From assembly GCA_020350845.1 (NCBI GenBank), contig CP070725.1:983350-1004634 (forward strand): a DNA stretch of 21,285 nt, read 5' to 3'. This document shows positions 1-7,370 of the stretch, piece after piece (the first letter of the stretch is position 1; the number at the start of each line of letters is the position of its first letter). The DNA is from Candidatus Bipolaricaulota bacterium (GTDB taxonomy: Bacteria; Bipolaricaulota; Bipolaricaulia; UBA7950; UBA9294). Made by a program: the position numbers and the translations under genes. The notes beneath the pieces are model-generated. The model ran no database searches. It was not told the origin of the DNA and was given only the letters and a program-made list of their open reading frames with translations.

Positions 1-704
1 CTGATCTCGTCCCAGATCTTCATCTTGTCTGCCTTTTCCTTGGAAATGAGAACCGACCCGTCTTCATCCTCTCTCAGCTCAACAAGGATGTCGATCTCAT
101 CCCCCTCCTTGACGGAGAGCTGCCCCTTCTCGAGCTTGTCGAACAGCTCCATGCGCCGCTTGCGCTCCTCTTCCTTGAGGAACGCCTTGTGCGAAACGAC
201 GAGGTTCTTGTCACGGCGTGACAGCTCGAGGATCTTGAACGGCACACGTGTGCCACGCAGCTCGCCGATGGCGCTGGGAAGATCGCTTCCTAGATGCGAC
301 CCCGGGAGAAACGCGCGGATCCCGTCGAGATTGACGTGGTAGCCCGCGTTCTTGACCTCTCCGGTGATCTCGCCCTCGACGAACTCGCCGGCGTTGTACG
401 CGTGTTCCAGGGTGTCGATCCGCTTCTCGTATTCCGCCTGCTTCTCCGACGCGAAGATCGTGCCCTTTTCCTCGTCGATGTACGTGACGAGAACCTCGAT
501 CTCCTCGCCCTCCTCGACCTTCCCATCGTCACGGAACGGCGACAACTCGGCGACGGGGAGGATCCCCTCGGACTTGTAGCCGATGTCCACGAGGATCTCA
601 TTCTCGTTCACCTGGACGACGGTTCCCGTGATTGTGTCCCCTCGGCTGTAGAGCTTGACGTCGCTCTCCGAGAAGGCGTCCTCCATCTTCATTGCTTGTT
701 CCAT
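1..704 (-). CDS. rpsA: 30S ribosomal protein S1 (partial, C-terminus beyond window)
   Basis: Ribosomal protein S1 binds mRNA on the 30S subunit and helps initiate translation. The visible 234 residues hold one complete S1 OB-fold at about residues 21-95 (GDTITGTVVQVNENEILVDI, then GYKSEG) and a second at about 105-175 (GEFVEGEITGEVKNAGYHVN, then GIRAFLPGSHLG). This matches the first two domains of bacterial S1. After the linker (ERKRRMELFDKLEKGQ) the sequence goes straight into VKEGDEIDILVELREDEDGS, which resembles the second half of an S1 fold; the usual first half of domain 3 is not seen. The gene is last in the hutI-ispE-cmk-plsC run, 72 bases after plsC; cmk-plsC-rpsA proximity is common in bacteria. 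The start is uncertain: ATG at 704 was chosen, but ATG at 692 has a better upstream purine tract (GGAACAAGCA), and GTG at 716 is in frame. Family certain, start moderate. Confidence 0.93.
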   Translation of the reverse strand, partial: MEQAMKMEDAFSESDVKLYSRGDTITGTVVQVNENEILVDIGYKSEGILPVAELSPFRDDGKVEEGEEIEVLVTYIDEEKGTIFASEKQAEYEKRIDTLEHAYNAGEFVEGEITGEVKNAGYHVNLDGIRAFLPGSHLGSDLPSAIGELRGTRVPFKILELSRRDKNLVVSHKAFLKEEERKRRMELFDKLEKGQLSVKEGDEIDILVELREDEDGSVLISKEKADKMKIWDEI

Positions 705-776
705 GCTGTCGATCACGGACGTGCTCGGTCCGCGACCAGCCCAGACGACCTTGGCCGATACGTGCTCGATCTGTGG

Positions 777-1439
777 CTAGCCTTCCTCCCTTTCTCTGTG
801 ATTGACTGCGTCGATGCGAGCCATCAGCTCGTCGCTCAGGGAGCCCTTACCCTGACCGTCCGAGCCGGGATCGCATGCTGCAGCGTCCTCCAATTCCTCA
901 ACGGTGATCGGCTCACCGATGCTTACGGTAACTCGCGGGAAGCCCAAGGGATACTTCGGCGGGTACGGTCCCTGCGGCTGGATGTTGATCGGCAGCAGGG
1001 GCTTTCCGGAGATCCGCGCGAAGTGCACCGCGCCCTCCTTGGGGTCGACCGCCCGACGGGTCGTTCCCTCGGGGAAGATGGCGACCAGGCGCTCACGGTG
1101 AACCGCCGTGCGCAGGCGGCGGTAGTCCGCGAGGCGGAAGTTGTCACGGTCGATGACCGTGGAGTAGATGTGGATGAGCGGCATGGCGAGCGGCACCTTG
1201 CGGAAGAGGCCCTTGCGCGCCACGAAGTGGACGCGGTTCGGCCACCCCACGGCGGCGGCAAGAATGAGGACGTCCCAGTAGCTGCGATGTCGAGCGACAG
1301 CGATATATCCGCGACCGCGCCTGATCATGCTTCTCCCGTGAACACGAAGACGGAATAGAACCTTGGACAGGAAGCAGACGAGAAGCACGAGCAGCCAGTA
1401 GAGAAAGCCTTTGAGTAGCTCCTTACACCGGCGTGTCAC
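777..1439 (-). CDS. plsC: 1-acyl-sn-glycerol-3-phosphate acyltransferase
   Basis: This 220-residue membrane-associated enzyme acylates lysophosphatidic acid to phosphatidic acid in phospholipid synthesis. A hydrophobic N-terminal helix lies at about residues 11-29. The acyltransferase HX4D box is HRSYWD (51-56), the substrate-binding box is FPEGTTR (122-128), and a late proline motif (GKPLLPINIQ) follows. Length fits the family. The start is a GTG that overlaps the end of cmk by 17 bases, suggesting translational coupling; no ATG occurs in frame before residue 38, which would remove the membrane helix. The cmk-plsC-rpsA order is familiar from Firmicutes and related groups. Acyl-donor preference (acyl-ACP or acyl-CoA) cannot be read from the sequence. 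Confidence 0.93.
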   Translation of the reverse strand: MTRRCKELLKGFLYWLLVLLVCFLSKVLFRLRVHGRSMIRRGRGYIAVARHRSYWDVLILAAAVGWPNRVHFVARKGLFRKVPLAMPLIHIYSTVIDRDNFRLADYRRLRTAVHRERLVAIFPEGTTRRAVDPKEGAVHFARISGKPLLPINIQPQGPYPPKYPLGFPRVTVSIGEPITVEELEDAAACDPGSDGQGKGSLSDELMARIDAVNHREREEG

Positions 1440-2049
1440 CCTTCCCCGACCGCTCCTTGACCCAGGCTATGGCGGCGAGAATGACCTCTGTTAGAGCCTT
1501 CTCGCTCGTGTCGATTATATGTGCATCAGAAGCGGGGTTCAAGGGGGAGATCGCTCGCGTACGGTCTCGCCGGTCACGTCGCCGAAGGTCCTCGAGGATC
1601 GGCTCGATGTCACGCTGGTGACGCTGCCGCGCGCGGCGCTCGGCGCGCACCTCGGGGGCGGCGTCGAGGAAGATCTTGACCTCGGCGTTCGGGAGAACGA
1701 CGGTCCCGATGTCGCGGCCCTCCATCACGACGTCCCGGTCCTCGGCGATCTCGCGCTGCAGCGACACCATCCGCTCGCGCACGTCACGACGCGTCGCGAC
1801 CTCGGACGACCCGCGATCGAGTGCCGGGGTGTGCAACTCGTCGGTGACGTCCTCGCCGTTTAACAGGAAGCGGCCGGCCTCGGTCACCTCGAGGCGCAAC
1901 TGGTCGAGGGGAATGCCGCGCGAGAGGCCGAGGGCAACGGCGCGGTACATCCTCCCCGTCTCGAGGTAGAGGAACCCGAAGTGGTCCGCGAGGGCCTTGG
2001 CGACCGAACTCTTCCCCGAGGCTGCGGGGCCGTCTATCGCGATGTGCAT
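1423..2049 (-). CDS. cmk: Cytidylate kinase
   Basis: Cytidylate kinase phosphorylates CMP and dCMP with ATP in the cytoplasm. The 208-residue protein begins with the P-loop GPAASGKSS (7-15). It has the nucleotide-monophosphate binding segment LETGRMYRAVAL (29-40), GRDIGTVVLPNAEVKIFLDA (111-130), and the LID-type signature RDRRDRTRAISPLNPASDAH (158-177). These are diagnostic of bacterial Cmk. The open frame extends far upstream, but that extension lies inside ispE and is spurious; the start MHIAIDG at 2049 matches the family and has GCGAGA a few bases before it. It overlaps the ispE stop by 16 bases and plsC by 17. The segment usually read DTGAMYR is ETGRMYR here, a mild divergence. Confidence 0.95.
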   Translation of the reverse strand: MHIAIDGPAASGKSSVAKALADHFGFLYLETGRMYRAVALGLSRGIPLDQLRLEVTEAGRFLLNGEDVTDELHTPALDRGSSEVATRRDVRERMVSLQREIAEDRDVVMEGRDIGTVVLPNAEVKIFLDAAPEVRAERRARQRHQRDIEPILEDLRRRDRRDRTRAISPLNPASDAHIIDTSEKALTEVILAAIAWVKERSGKGDTPV

Positions 2050-2885
2050 GCGTTCTCGCTTTCGAGCCGTTCGATACCGCAGGGGACGGCGACGGTGTGC
2101 ATGACCTCTGCCTCGGGAAAGCGCTTGCGCAGCGCGGCGGCCATTCCCTGCGCCGTCTCTTCGTCGGCCACCGCGGCATAGCATGCCGAGCCGCTTCCTG
2201 TCAAGCCACCGTAGCGCGCTGCGGGCGCGCGCACCGCGTGGACATAGCGCGAGAGCTCCGGGAAGACCGAGACGGCCGCCGCGAGAAGATCGTTTCGTCC
2301 GAAGCCGCTCGGCGCCCGTTCCTCCGGCGCTTCCTTCCGCCGCGCTCGGTGGGCGGCGTAGACCGCCTCCGTGGAACAGGGAAACGGAGGGACCAGCACG
2401 ACGTACCACTCGTCGGGCGTCGGCAGCCTCTCGACGACGCGGTCTCCCCTCCCGACGGCGCGCAGGCGCCCCCCGGTGAAGAACAGCGGGACATCGACCC
2501 CGAGCTCCCCCGCGAGGGCCAGCAGCGTTTCCTCTGGGAGCGACGGCGGGTAGAGCCGGTCGATCGCCCAAAGCGTCGCCGCGGCGTCACTCGATCCTCC
2601 GCCCAGGCCGGCGCCGAGAGGGATGCGCTTGTCGACTTCGATCCGTGCCCCTCGGGCTTCGTGCTTGGCGCGCAGAAGTGCCGCCGCGGCGCGCAGGCAG
2701 AGATCCTCGTCTTGCGGGATCGGCACGCTGTTCCTCACCTCAAGTCCTGAACGGCGTCGCGTGACCGTGACCCCATCGGCCAGCCCGATCGTCTGCACGA
2801 GGGTGTCCACGTCGTGGTAGCCGTCGTCGCGAGGCGATCCGACCGCCAGGGAGAGGTTCAGTTTGGCGTGCGCGAGCAGTCTCAT
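2034..2885 (-). CDS. ispE: 4-diphosphocytidyl-2-C-methyl-D-erythritol kinase
   Basis: IspE is the GHMP-family kinase that phosphorylates CDP-methylerythritol with ATP in the MEP (non-mevalonate) pathway to isoprenoid precursors. The 283-residue protein has the N-terminal AHAKLNLSLAVG with Lys8, GYHDVDTLVQ (23-31), the glycine-rich GHMP loop PLGAGLGGGSSDAA (89-102), and GVDVPLF with the probable catalytic Asp131. A third GHMP motif, GGLTGSGSACYAA, lies near the C-terminus. The start at 2885 was chosen because its ATG overlaps the hutI TGA (ATGA) and the protein then begins exactly where the family does; an ATG seven codons upstream adds non-conserved residues. Its presence indicates a MEP-pathway bacterium. 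Confidence 0.95.
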   Translation of the reverse strand: MRLLAHAKLNLSLAVGSPRDDGYHDVDTLVQTIGLADGVTVTRRRSGLEVRNSVPIPQDEDLCLRAAAALLRAKHEARGARIEVDKRIPLGAGLGGGSSDAAATLWAIDRLYPPSLPEETLLALAGELGVDVPLFFTGGRLRAVGRGDRVVERLPTPDEWYVVLVPPFPCSTEAVYAAHRARRKEAPEERAPSGFGRNDLLAAAVSVFPELSRYVHAVRAPAARYGGLTGSGSACYAAVADEETAQGMAAALRKRFPEAEVMHTVAVPCGIERLESENACTSR

Positions 2886-4096
2886 CGATCGCGGCCCGCT
2901 CGGCATTCGCCGCCCGAGAACACCTTGCGCACTGGATTGTGGGCGAAGTAGTAGGGGATTTGCTGATGTCGCTCGAGATCGAGGATGAGCAGATCCGCGC
3001 GCTTCCCCTCCTCGATCGACCCGACGACATCGGCGAGATCGAGCGCTGCTGCCGCGTTCAGCGTCGCTGCCGTGATCGCTTCCTCGATCGACAGCCCAAG
3101 GCGGGTCACCGCGAGACTGAGGATCACTGGAATCGAGTAGATCGGGCAGCTTCCCGGATTGAAGTCGGTGGCGAGAGCCACGGGGATCTCCATGGCGACC
3201 ATCCGGCGTGCCGGCGCGTAGCCGACATCCAGCGTGAACGACGTCCCGGGGAGGAGGACGGCGACCACTCCCGCGGCCGCGAGCCGCCGCAGGTTACGGT
3301 CGGACGAGCACAGCAGATGATCGGCGGACGTGGCGCGCAGCTCGGCGGCGAGCGCGGCGCCGCCCGTGTCGGCAAGCTCGTCGGCGTGGAGCTTGGGCCT
3401 CATGCCCGCGGCTCGGGCCGCGACGAGCACGGCGCGCGCCTCGTCGACGGAGAAGAAGCCACGATCGCAGAAGACGTCGCAATACGTGGCGAGCGCCTCC
3501 TGCTTGACTCGTGGGATCATCTCCTCGATGAGGAGCGCGAGGTAGTCGTCGCGCGAAGTATCCTCGGGAACGGCATGTGCGCCAAGGAACGTCGGGACCA
3601 GGCGCATCGGCAGCGTCTCCGCGAGCCGGCGGACCGCACGCAGCATCTTGACCTCCCCGTCGACCGAGAGGCCGTAACCGCTCTTGATTTCGGCGGTGGT
3701 GGTCCCGTGCGCGAGCATCCTCTGCAGGAACGGTCGCGAGCGGCTGACGAGCTCATCCTCGGAACACTCGGCGACGTGCGCCGCACTGGCGAGGATCCCC
3801 CCGCCGTCGTACGGGATGCCCGTGGCACGCGCGAGGAACTCCTCGTCCCGGCTGCGTGCGAAGACGGCATGGGTGTGGGCGTCGACGAAGCCGGGAAGGA
3901 CAACACCGCCCCCGGCATCGACGATCTCCAGCGAGTCGCGACGATCGAGCCGCCGCCCGACGCGTGTGATTGTCACGTCCTCGATCAGGATCTCCACGTC
4001 GTTCCGGATGTCGAGCGCTCCCTGAGCACTCCCACGGAGGGCCTCGCTTCCGATCGGGGTCACGAGCTCGCCGATGTTCGTGATCAGGGTCGCCAT
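2882..4096 (-). CDS. hutI: Imidazolonepropionase
   Basis: HutI hydrolyses 4-imidazolone-5-propanoate to N-formimino-L-glutamate, the third step of histidine degradation. It is a metal-dependent amidohydrolase. The 404-residue protein has the metal box DAHTHAVF (His74, His76), EIKSGYGL (136-143), TFLGAHAVP (169-177), CDVFCDRGFFSVDEA (206-220), KLHADELADTGGAALAAEL with metal His237, and ATDFNPGS with Asp311. All are HutI signatures, and the length is typical. The open frame extends upstream into the era region, but the family start is the ATG at 4096. There is no Shine-Dalgarno sequence before it and a -10 box lies only 9 bases upstream. No hutH, hutU or hutG is visible nearby, so the rest of the pathway would have to be elsewhere. 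Confidence 0.95.
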   Translation of the reverse strand: MATLITNIGELVTPIGSEALRGSAQGALDIRNDVEILIEDVTITRVGRRLDRRDSLEIVDAGGGVVLPGFVDAHTHAVFARSRDEEFLARATGIPYDGGGILASAAHVAECSEDELVSRSRPFLQRMLAHGTTTAEIKSGYGLSVDGEVKMLRAVRRLAETLPMRLVPTFLGAHAVPEDTSRDDYLALLIEEMIPRVKQEALATYCDVFCDRGFFSVDEARAVLVAARAAGMRPKLHADELADTGGAALAAELRATSADHLLCSSDRNLRRLAAAGVVAVLLPGTSFTLDVGYAPARRMVAMEIPVALATDFNPGSCPIYSIPVILSLAVTRLGLSIEEAITAATLNAAAALDLADVVGSIEEGKRADLLILDLERHQQIPYYFAHNPVRKVFSGGECRAGRDR

Positions 4097-4105
4097 GTCG
4101 GGGCG

Positions 4106-4134
4106 AGTATAGGAACGGAGGGCACGCTTTACAA
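4106..4134 (-). promoter_or_regulatory. Predicted sigma70 promoter for the hutI operon
   Basis: On the minus strand, TTGTAA (4134-4129) and a near-consensus TATACT (4111-4106) are separated by exactly 17 bases. The predicted transcription start is near 4099, only about 3 bases before the hutI ATG at 4096. The mRNA would therefore be leaderless or nearly so, which agrees with the lack of a Shine-Dalgarno sequence. The -35 box overlaps the -35 box of the oppositely directed era promoter. Confidence 0.6.
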
Positions 4135-4156
4135 CGCCGCGCGAGAGCACTATACT
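4128..4156 (+). promoter_or_regulatory. Predicted sigma70 promoter for the era operon
   Basis: TTTACA (4128-4133) and TATACT (4151-4156) are separated by 17 bases, each hexamer matching consensus at five of six positions. The predicted transcription start is near 4163, giving an era leader of about 60 bases. The -35 hexamer overlaps that of the divergent hutI promoter by five bases, so the two promoters probably compete for RNA polymerase. Confidence 0.7.
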
Positions 4157-4178
4157 TCTCATGGGATGGGCGTTTTCG

Positions 4179-4196
4179 CGGCCCGGGAAGGGGCCG
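4179..4196 (+). promoter_or_regulatory. GC-rich hairpin in the era 5' leader
   Basis: A perfect six-base-pair stem, CGGCCC pairing with GGGCCG, encloses the loop GGGAAG within the predicted era leader, ending 27 bases before the era ATG. No T-tract follows, so it does not look like a terminator. It might affect translation or mRNA stability, but no known riboswitch is recognised. Confidence 0.35.
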
Positions 4197-4223
4197 GGAG
4201 AGTCCCTCTGACGGGGTGGAGGC

Positions 4224-5114
4224 ATGGAGAAGCATCGAGCGGGATTCGTGGCCGTGCTGGGGCAAACGAACGTGGGCAAGTCTACGTTTCTCAACGCGGT
4301 CCTCGGGAGGAAGCTGCTGATCACGTCGGAGAAGCCGCAGGCGACGCGCAATCGCGTGCGGTGTATCCTCACGACGGAAGAGGCACAGATCGTCTTCGTC
4401 GACACCCCGGGACTGCACCGGCCGGTCAACCGTCTCAGCCAGTTCGTCCTTCGGGAGGCCTTTCGCGCGCTGCGCGGCGTCGATCTCCTCGTGTACATGG
4501 TCGAGCCGTGGGGCGAGGTGGCGGCCTACGATCGGACCGTCTTCGAGCGGCTGTGCACGGACGATCGTCCCGCGATCCTGCTCGTCAACAAGACCGATCG
4601 CGCGCGCGGCAACGCCCTCGAGGAGACGTTGCTCGCCTACGACGCGACGGACTGCTTCGACGAGCTGATCCCCGTCTCCTCGACGCGCGGGACGAACCTC
4701 GAGGATGCCGTCGCGACGATCGTGCGCTACCTCCCGGAAGGGGCTCCGTTGTTCCCGGAGGAGATGGCGAGCGATCAGTCGGAGACGTTCCTCATCCGGG
4801 AGCTGATCCGCGAGAAGGTGTACCAGGTCACGCACGAGGAGATCCCCTACTCGACGGCCGTCGCGATCCGCCATCTGGAGAGCCGAGACGACGGTCTGCT
4901 CGACATCACGGCGGAGGTCATCGTCGACAAGCCCTCTCAGAAGGGGATCCTCATCGGCGCGCAAGGACGGCGGATCAAAGAGATCGGGAGCCGGGCGCGC
5001 GCAGACATCGAGTCGATGTTCGGGACCCGGGTCTATCTCGACCTCAAGGTGAAGGTCATTCGCGGCTGGACGAAGGACCGCGAGCAGATTCGCGAGCTCA
5101 CCGGGCCGGGCTGA
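4224..5114 (+). CDS. era: GTPase Era
   Basis: Era is an essential GTPase that binds the 3' end of 16S rRNA and helps 30S maturation. The 296-residue protein has G1 GQTNVGKS (13-20), the G2 region SEKPQATRNR (35-44), G3 DTPG (60-63), G4 NKTD (122-125) and a G5-like VSS (151-153). A KH RNA-binding domain at about 225-282 contains GILIGAQGRRIKEIGSRARA. Length is standard. G1 reads GQTN where most Era have GRPN, and the KH loop has GAQG where a lysine is common; both look like tolerated variation. It is the first gene of the era-GNAT-deoC-recO run and has its own predicted promoter. A purine-rich stretch (GGGGTGGAGG) precedes the ATG, but the GGAGG is unusually close to it. Confidence 0.96.
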   Translation: MEKHRAGFVAVLGQTNVGKSTFLNAVLGRKLLITSEKPQATRNRVRCILTTEEAQIVFVDTPGLHRPVNRLSQFVLREAFRALRGVDLLVYMVEPWGEVAAYDRTVFERLCTDDRPAILLVNKTDRARGNALEETLLAYDATDCFDELIPVSSTRGTNLEDAVATIVRYLPEGAPLFPEEMASDQSETFLIRELIREKVYQVTHEEIPYSTAVAIRHLESRDDGLLDITAEVIVDKPSQKGILIGAQGRRIKEIGSRARADIESMFGTRVYLDLKVKVIRGWTKDREQIRELTGPG

Positions 5115-5120
5115 TCGGAG

Positions 5121-6023
5121 ATGACGATCCAGGTCGAGCCGCTCACCAGCCATCCGATGTTCTCCGCCTGCCACGCGTTGCAGCGTGCCATCGGAGCCGG
5201 CGACGCGCTGTCGGCGCCGACACTGGTCTCGATCCAGCGCAGTGGGGGGCTGGTGCTCGGCGCCTGGGACGACACGGATCCGACACCGACGCTGTGCGGC
5301 TGTCTCGTCGACCTCGTGTCGACAGGACGGCGGCCGGGGCGGCTGACCGTCTTCCGGGGGGTCTTGCGGGAGCGGCGTAACCGCGGGATCAACCTCCGGA
5401 TGCGGCGTGCCGAGCGGTCGCTTCTCCGCGCTGACGGGGTCGAGGTCGTCCGCTGGGCGATCGACCCGCTGCGCAGCGTGGAGGCGCACGTCGCGATGAA
5501 CAAGCTGGGCGCGATCGCCGTCGGCTACGAGCGCGATCTCTACGGGTCGACCGACGCGCCGCAAGATCGCGGGCTGGCGACGGACCGTCTCGTCGTCGAG
5601 TGGCGCATCGACTCCCCACGGGTCTGCGCGATCATCGACCGACGGAGGCTACCTCCCCACTTCGACCTCGGGCTGGATCGGATGGCCGTCGTCACGCGAA
5701 CGGGTGCCGCGGGGGACGTCCGTCGCTTCCTCGGCGCGCGGCACGTCCGCACGGGCGATGTCCTCCTCGCGGAGATCCCCTCCGACCTCGAGCGTGTACG
5801 GGAGGAGAATCACGAGCTGGCGCGCGAGTGGCGGCTCGGCACGCGCGAGCTGTTCGAAGCGGTGCTCGCCGACGGATACCTTATCACGGGCTTTGTCCAC
5901 GAGGGGGGACGCAGCTTCCACCTCTTCGAGCGGACGGACCGTGAGGCGGCGTTCGACAGGATCGGGGGGCAACGGAGCGGGAAGGACGGTACGGGAAGAA
6001 CAAGCAGGAAATGGCAGGGCTGA
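5121..6023 (+). CDS. COG3375-type GNAT superfamily protein
   Basis: This 300-residue protein resembles the poorly characterised COG3375 group of predicted GNAT acetyltransferases. Supporting stretches are RERRNRGINLRMRRAER (84-100), which fits the acyl-CoA-binding R-x-x-G region, and WAIDPLRSVEAHVAMNKLGA (112-131) followed by YERDLYG and TDRLVVEW. The latter match that family's usual DPL...N..LGA...Y..D.YG...D.L..W pattern. The substrate is unknown. The C-terminal third (about 200-285) is less familiar and ends in a basic, glycine-rich tail. The gene starts six bases after era and its 3' end overlaps deoC by 13 bases, so it is co-translated with housekeeping genes. Family assignment is from remembered motifs; function is not established. 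Confidence 0.7.
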   Translation: MTIQVEPLTSHPMFSACHALQRAIGAGDALSAPTLVSIQRSGGLVLGAWDDTDPTPTLCGCLVDLVSTGRRPGRLTVFRGVLRERRNRGINLRMRRAERSLLRADGVEVVRWAIDPLRSVEAHVAMNKLGAIAVGYERDLYGSTDAPQDRGLATDRLVVEWRIDSPRVCAIIDRRRLPPHFDLGLDRMAVVTRTGAAGDVRRFLGARHVRTGDVLLAEIPSDLERVREENHELAREWRLGTRELFEAVLADGYLITGFVHEGGRSFHLFERTDREAAFDRIGGQRSGKDGTGRTSRKWQG

Positions 6024-6670
6024 TCGATCACACGCTGCTCGGCCCCACGGCGAGCCGTGCGGCCGTCAACACGTTGTGCGCGGAAGCCGAAGAGCACGGC
6101 TTCGCGTCGGTCTGCGTCAATCCGTGTCACGTGCGCGCTGCACGGGAACGGCTGCGGGGCGTCGCGATCCCCGTGTGTGCCGTCGTCGGGTTTCCGCACG
6201 GCATGGGAACTCCCGAGGCCAAGGCATTCGAGGCCGAACGGGCGGTGGAGGACGGGGCGCGCGAACTCGACATGGTGATGAACATCGGGGCACTCCGGGA
6301 CGGGGACGACGCCGCCGTGCTCGCCGACATCCGTGCGGTCTGTGACGTTCGTGACAGGGCACCGGAGCCGGTCGTCGTCAAGGTCATCCTCCAGACCGAC
6401 ACGCTCGACGGGGACGAGCAGAAGGCGAGGGCGGCGAGACTCGCGAAGGACGCCGGCGCGGACTTCGTGAAAACCTCGACCGGTTTCGGCGCTTCGGGGG
6501 CGACGGTCGATGATGTCGCGCTGTTGCGGCAGACGGTCGGAGACGATCTCGGAGTCAAGGCCTCGGGGGGGATTCGCGACTACGACACCGCGCTGGCGAT
6601 GATCGAGGCGGGCGCGACCCGCATCGGTGCGAGCCGGAGCGTGTCGATCGTCGACGGCGCCCCGGAGTAG
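6011..6670 (+). CDS. deoC: Deoxyribose-phosphate aldolase
   Basis: DeoC reversibly cleaves 2-deoxy-D-ribose-5-phosphate to glyceraldehyde-3-phosphate and acetaldehyde in deoxynucleoside catabolism. The 219-residue TIM-barrel protein shows IDHTLLGPTA (5-14), ELDMVMNIGAL with catalytic Asp87, the Schiff-base lysine in DFVKTSTGFG (Lys154), and KASGGIRDYDTA with Lys183. One conserved stretch commonly read KVILET is KVILQT here. AGGA lies just before the chosen ATG, which overlaps the preceding GNAT gene. recO starts two bases after the stop codon. Proximity of deoC to era and recO is also seen in Gram-positive genomes. Confidence 0.95.
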   Translation: MAGLIDHTLLGPTASRAAVNTLCAEAEEHGFASVCVNPCHVRAARERLRGVAIPVCAVVGFPHGMGTPEAKAFEAERAVEDGARELDMVMNIGALRDGDDAAVLADIRAVCDVRDRAPEPVVVKVILQTDTLDGDEQKARAARLAKDAGADFVKTSTGFGASGATVDDVALLRQTVGDDLGVKASGGIRDYDTALAMIEAGATRIGASRSVSIVDGAPE

Positions 6671-6671
6671 G

Positions 6672-7370
6672 ATGGCGCTGCAGCGCGGCGTGGGGATCGT
6701 TCTGCGCACGCGTCCGTTCTCGGAGTCCGACCTGATCGTTGACCTCTTCCTCGACACTCGTGGCAGGCGCTCGCTGATCGCCAAGGGCGCCCGCGGGCGT
6801 CGATCGACGCTCGGCGGCGTGTTCGACGGACTCAACCGAGTCGAGGTCGTCTACTACGAGAAGCCCGGTCTCGATCTCGTCAGCCAGGCTTCGCTGCTGC
6901 ACAGCTACGCAGCGCTGAAGGGGGATCTCAACGCCGTGACCGAGGCGCTCCGCGTGGCGCGAATGCTCGATCGACTGCTCCCTCCGCATCACCCCGAGGA
7001 GAGCGCCTACGTCGTCTTCGAAGCGCTGCTGCGAGCACTCGACGAGCGCCCGGACGTTGCCGATGGGCCGTGTCTGGCAGCGCAGCTGAAGCTCCTCGCG
7101 CTTCTCGGCCACCGGCCGCAACTGCTGGCCTGCGCGCGTTGCGGGCGCGAAGAGGGCCCGTACTCGTTCTCGCCGCCTGAGGGAGGCGTGGTTTGCGGGC
7201 ACTGCGGCGGCGAAGCGGGAGCGATCACGTCCGGTCTCGCGCGTGCACTCCACCGGTTGATGCGGCTGCCGCTCGACCGGGCACGGGTGGTTCGCCTGCG
7301 AGCGGAGGAGCTTGCGCTGGCACGCAGTGCACTCGACGCCTATGTCGATCGACTCGCGGCCGGCGGTTGA
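6672..7370 (+). CDS. recO: DNA repair protein RecO
   Basis: RecO anneals DNA strands and, with RecR, loads RecA on SSB-coated DNA in recombinational repair. The 232-residue protein begins with the OB-fold region (GIVLRTRPFSESDLIVDLFL, residues 8-27) and has AKGARGRRS (38-45). Its zinc-binding cysteines are all present: CARC (154-157) and CGHC (175-178). Length is normal. The ATG is one base beyond the deoC stop, with GGAGTAGG overlapping that stop as a likely ribosome site. A predicted promoter for atpC overlaps the recO stop codon. Confidence 0.93.
   Translation: MALQRGVGIVLRTRPFSESDLIVDLFLDTRGRRSLIAKGARGRRSTLGGVFDGLNRVEVVYYEKPGLDLVSQASLLHSYAALKGDLNAVTEALRVARMLDRLLPPHHPEESAYVVFEALLRALDERPDVADGPCLAAQLKLLALLGHRPQLLACARCGREEGPYSFSPPEGGVVCGHCGGEAGAITSGLARALHRLMRLPLDRARVVRLRAEELALARSALDAYVDRLAAGG

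Noticed and set aside
294..1358. A 354-codon plus-strand open frame over rpsA and plsC
   Set aside because: It is fully antisense to the well-supported rpsA and plsC genes and has no recognisable motif.
4097..4498. N-terminal extension of hutI into era
   Set aside because: HutI homologues begin near the MATLITNIGELV segment, and the extension is antisense to era and its promoter.
2939..5380. An 813-codon open frame on the plus strand across hutI and era
   Set aside because: It is antisense to hutI and out of frame with era. The translation is low-complexity Arg/Asp/Gly-rich with no family motifs, a usual artefact of GC-rich coding DNA.
3753..5564. A 603-codon open frame on the minus strand opposite era and the GNAT gene
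   Set aside because: It is the antisense shadow of two clearly recognised proteins and shows no domain signature.
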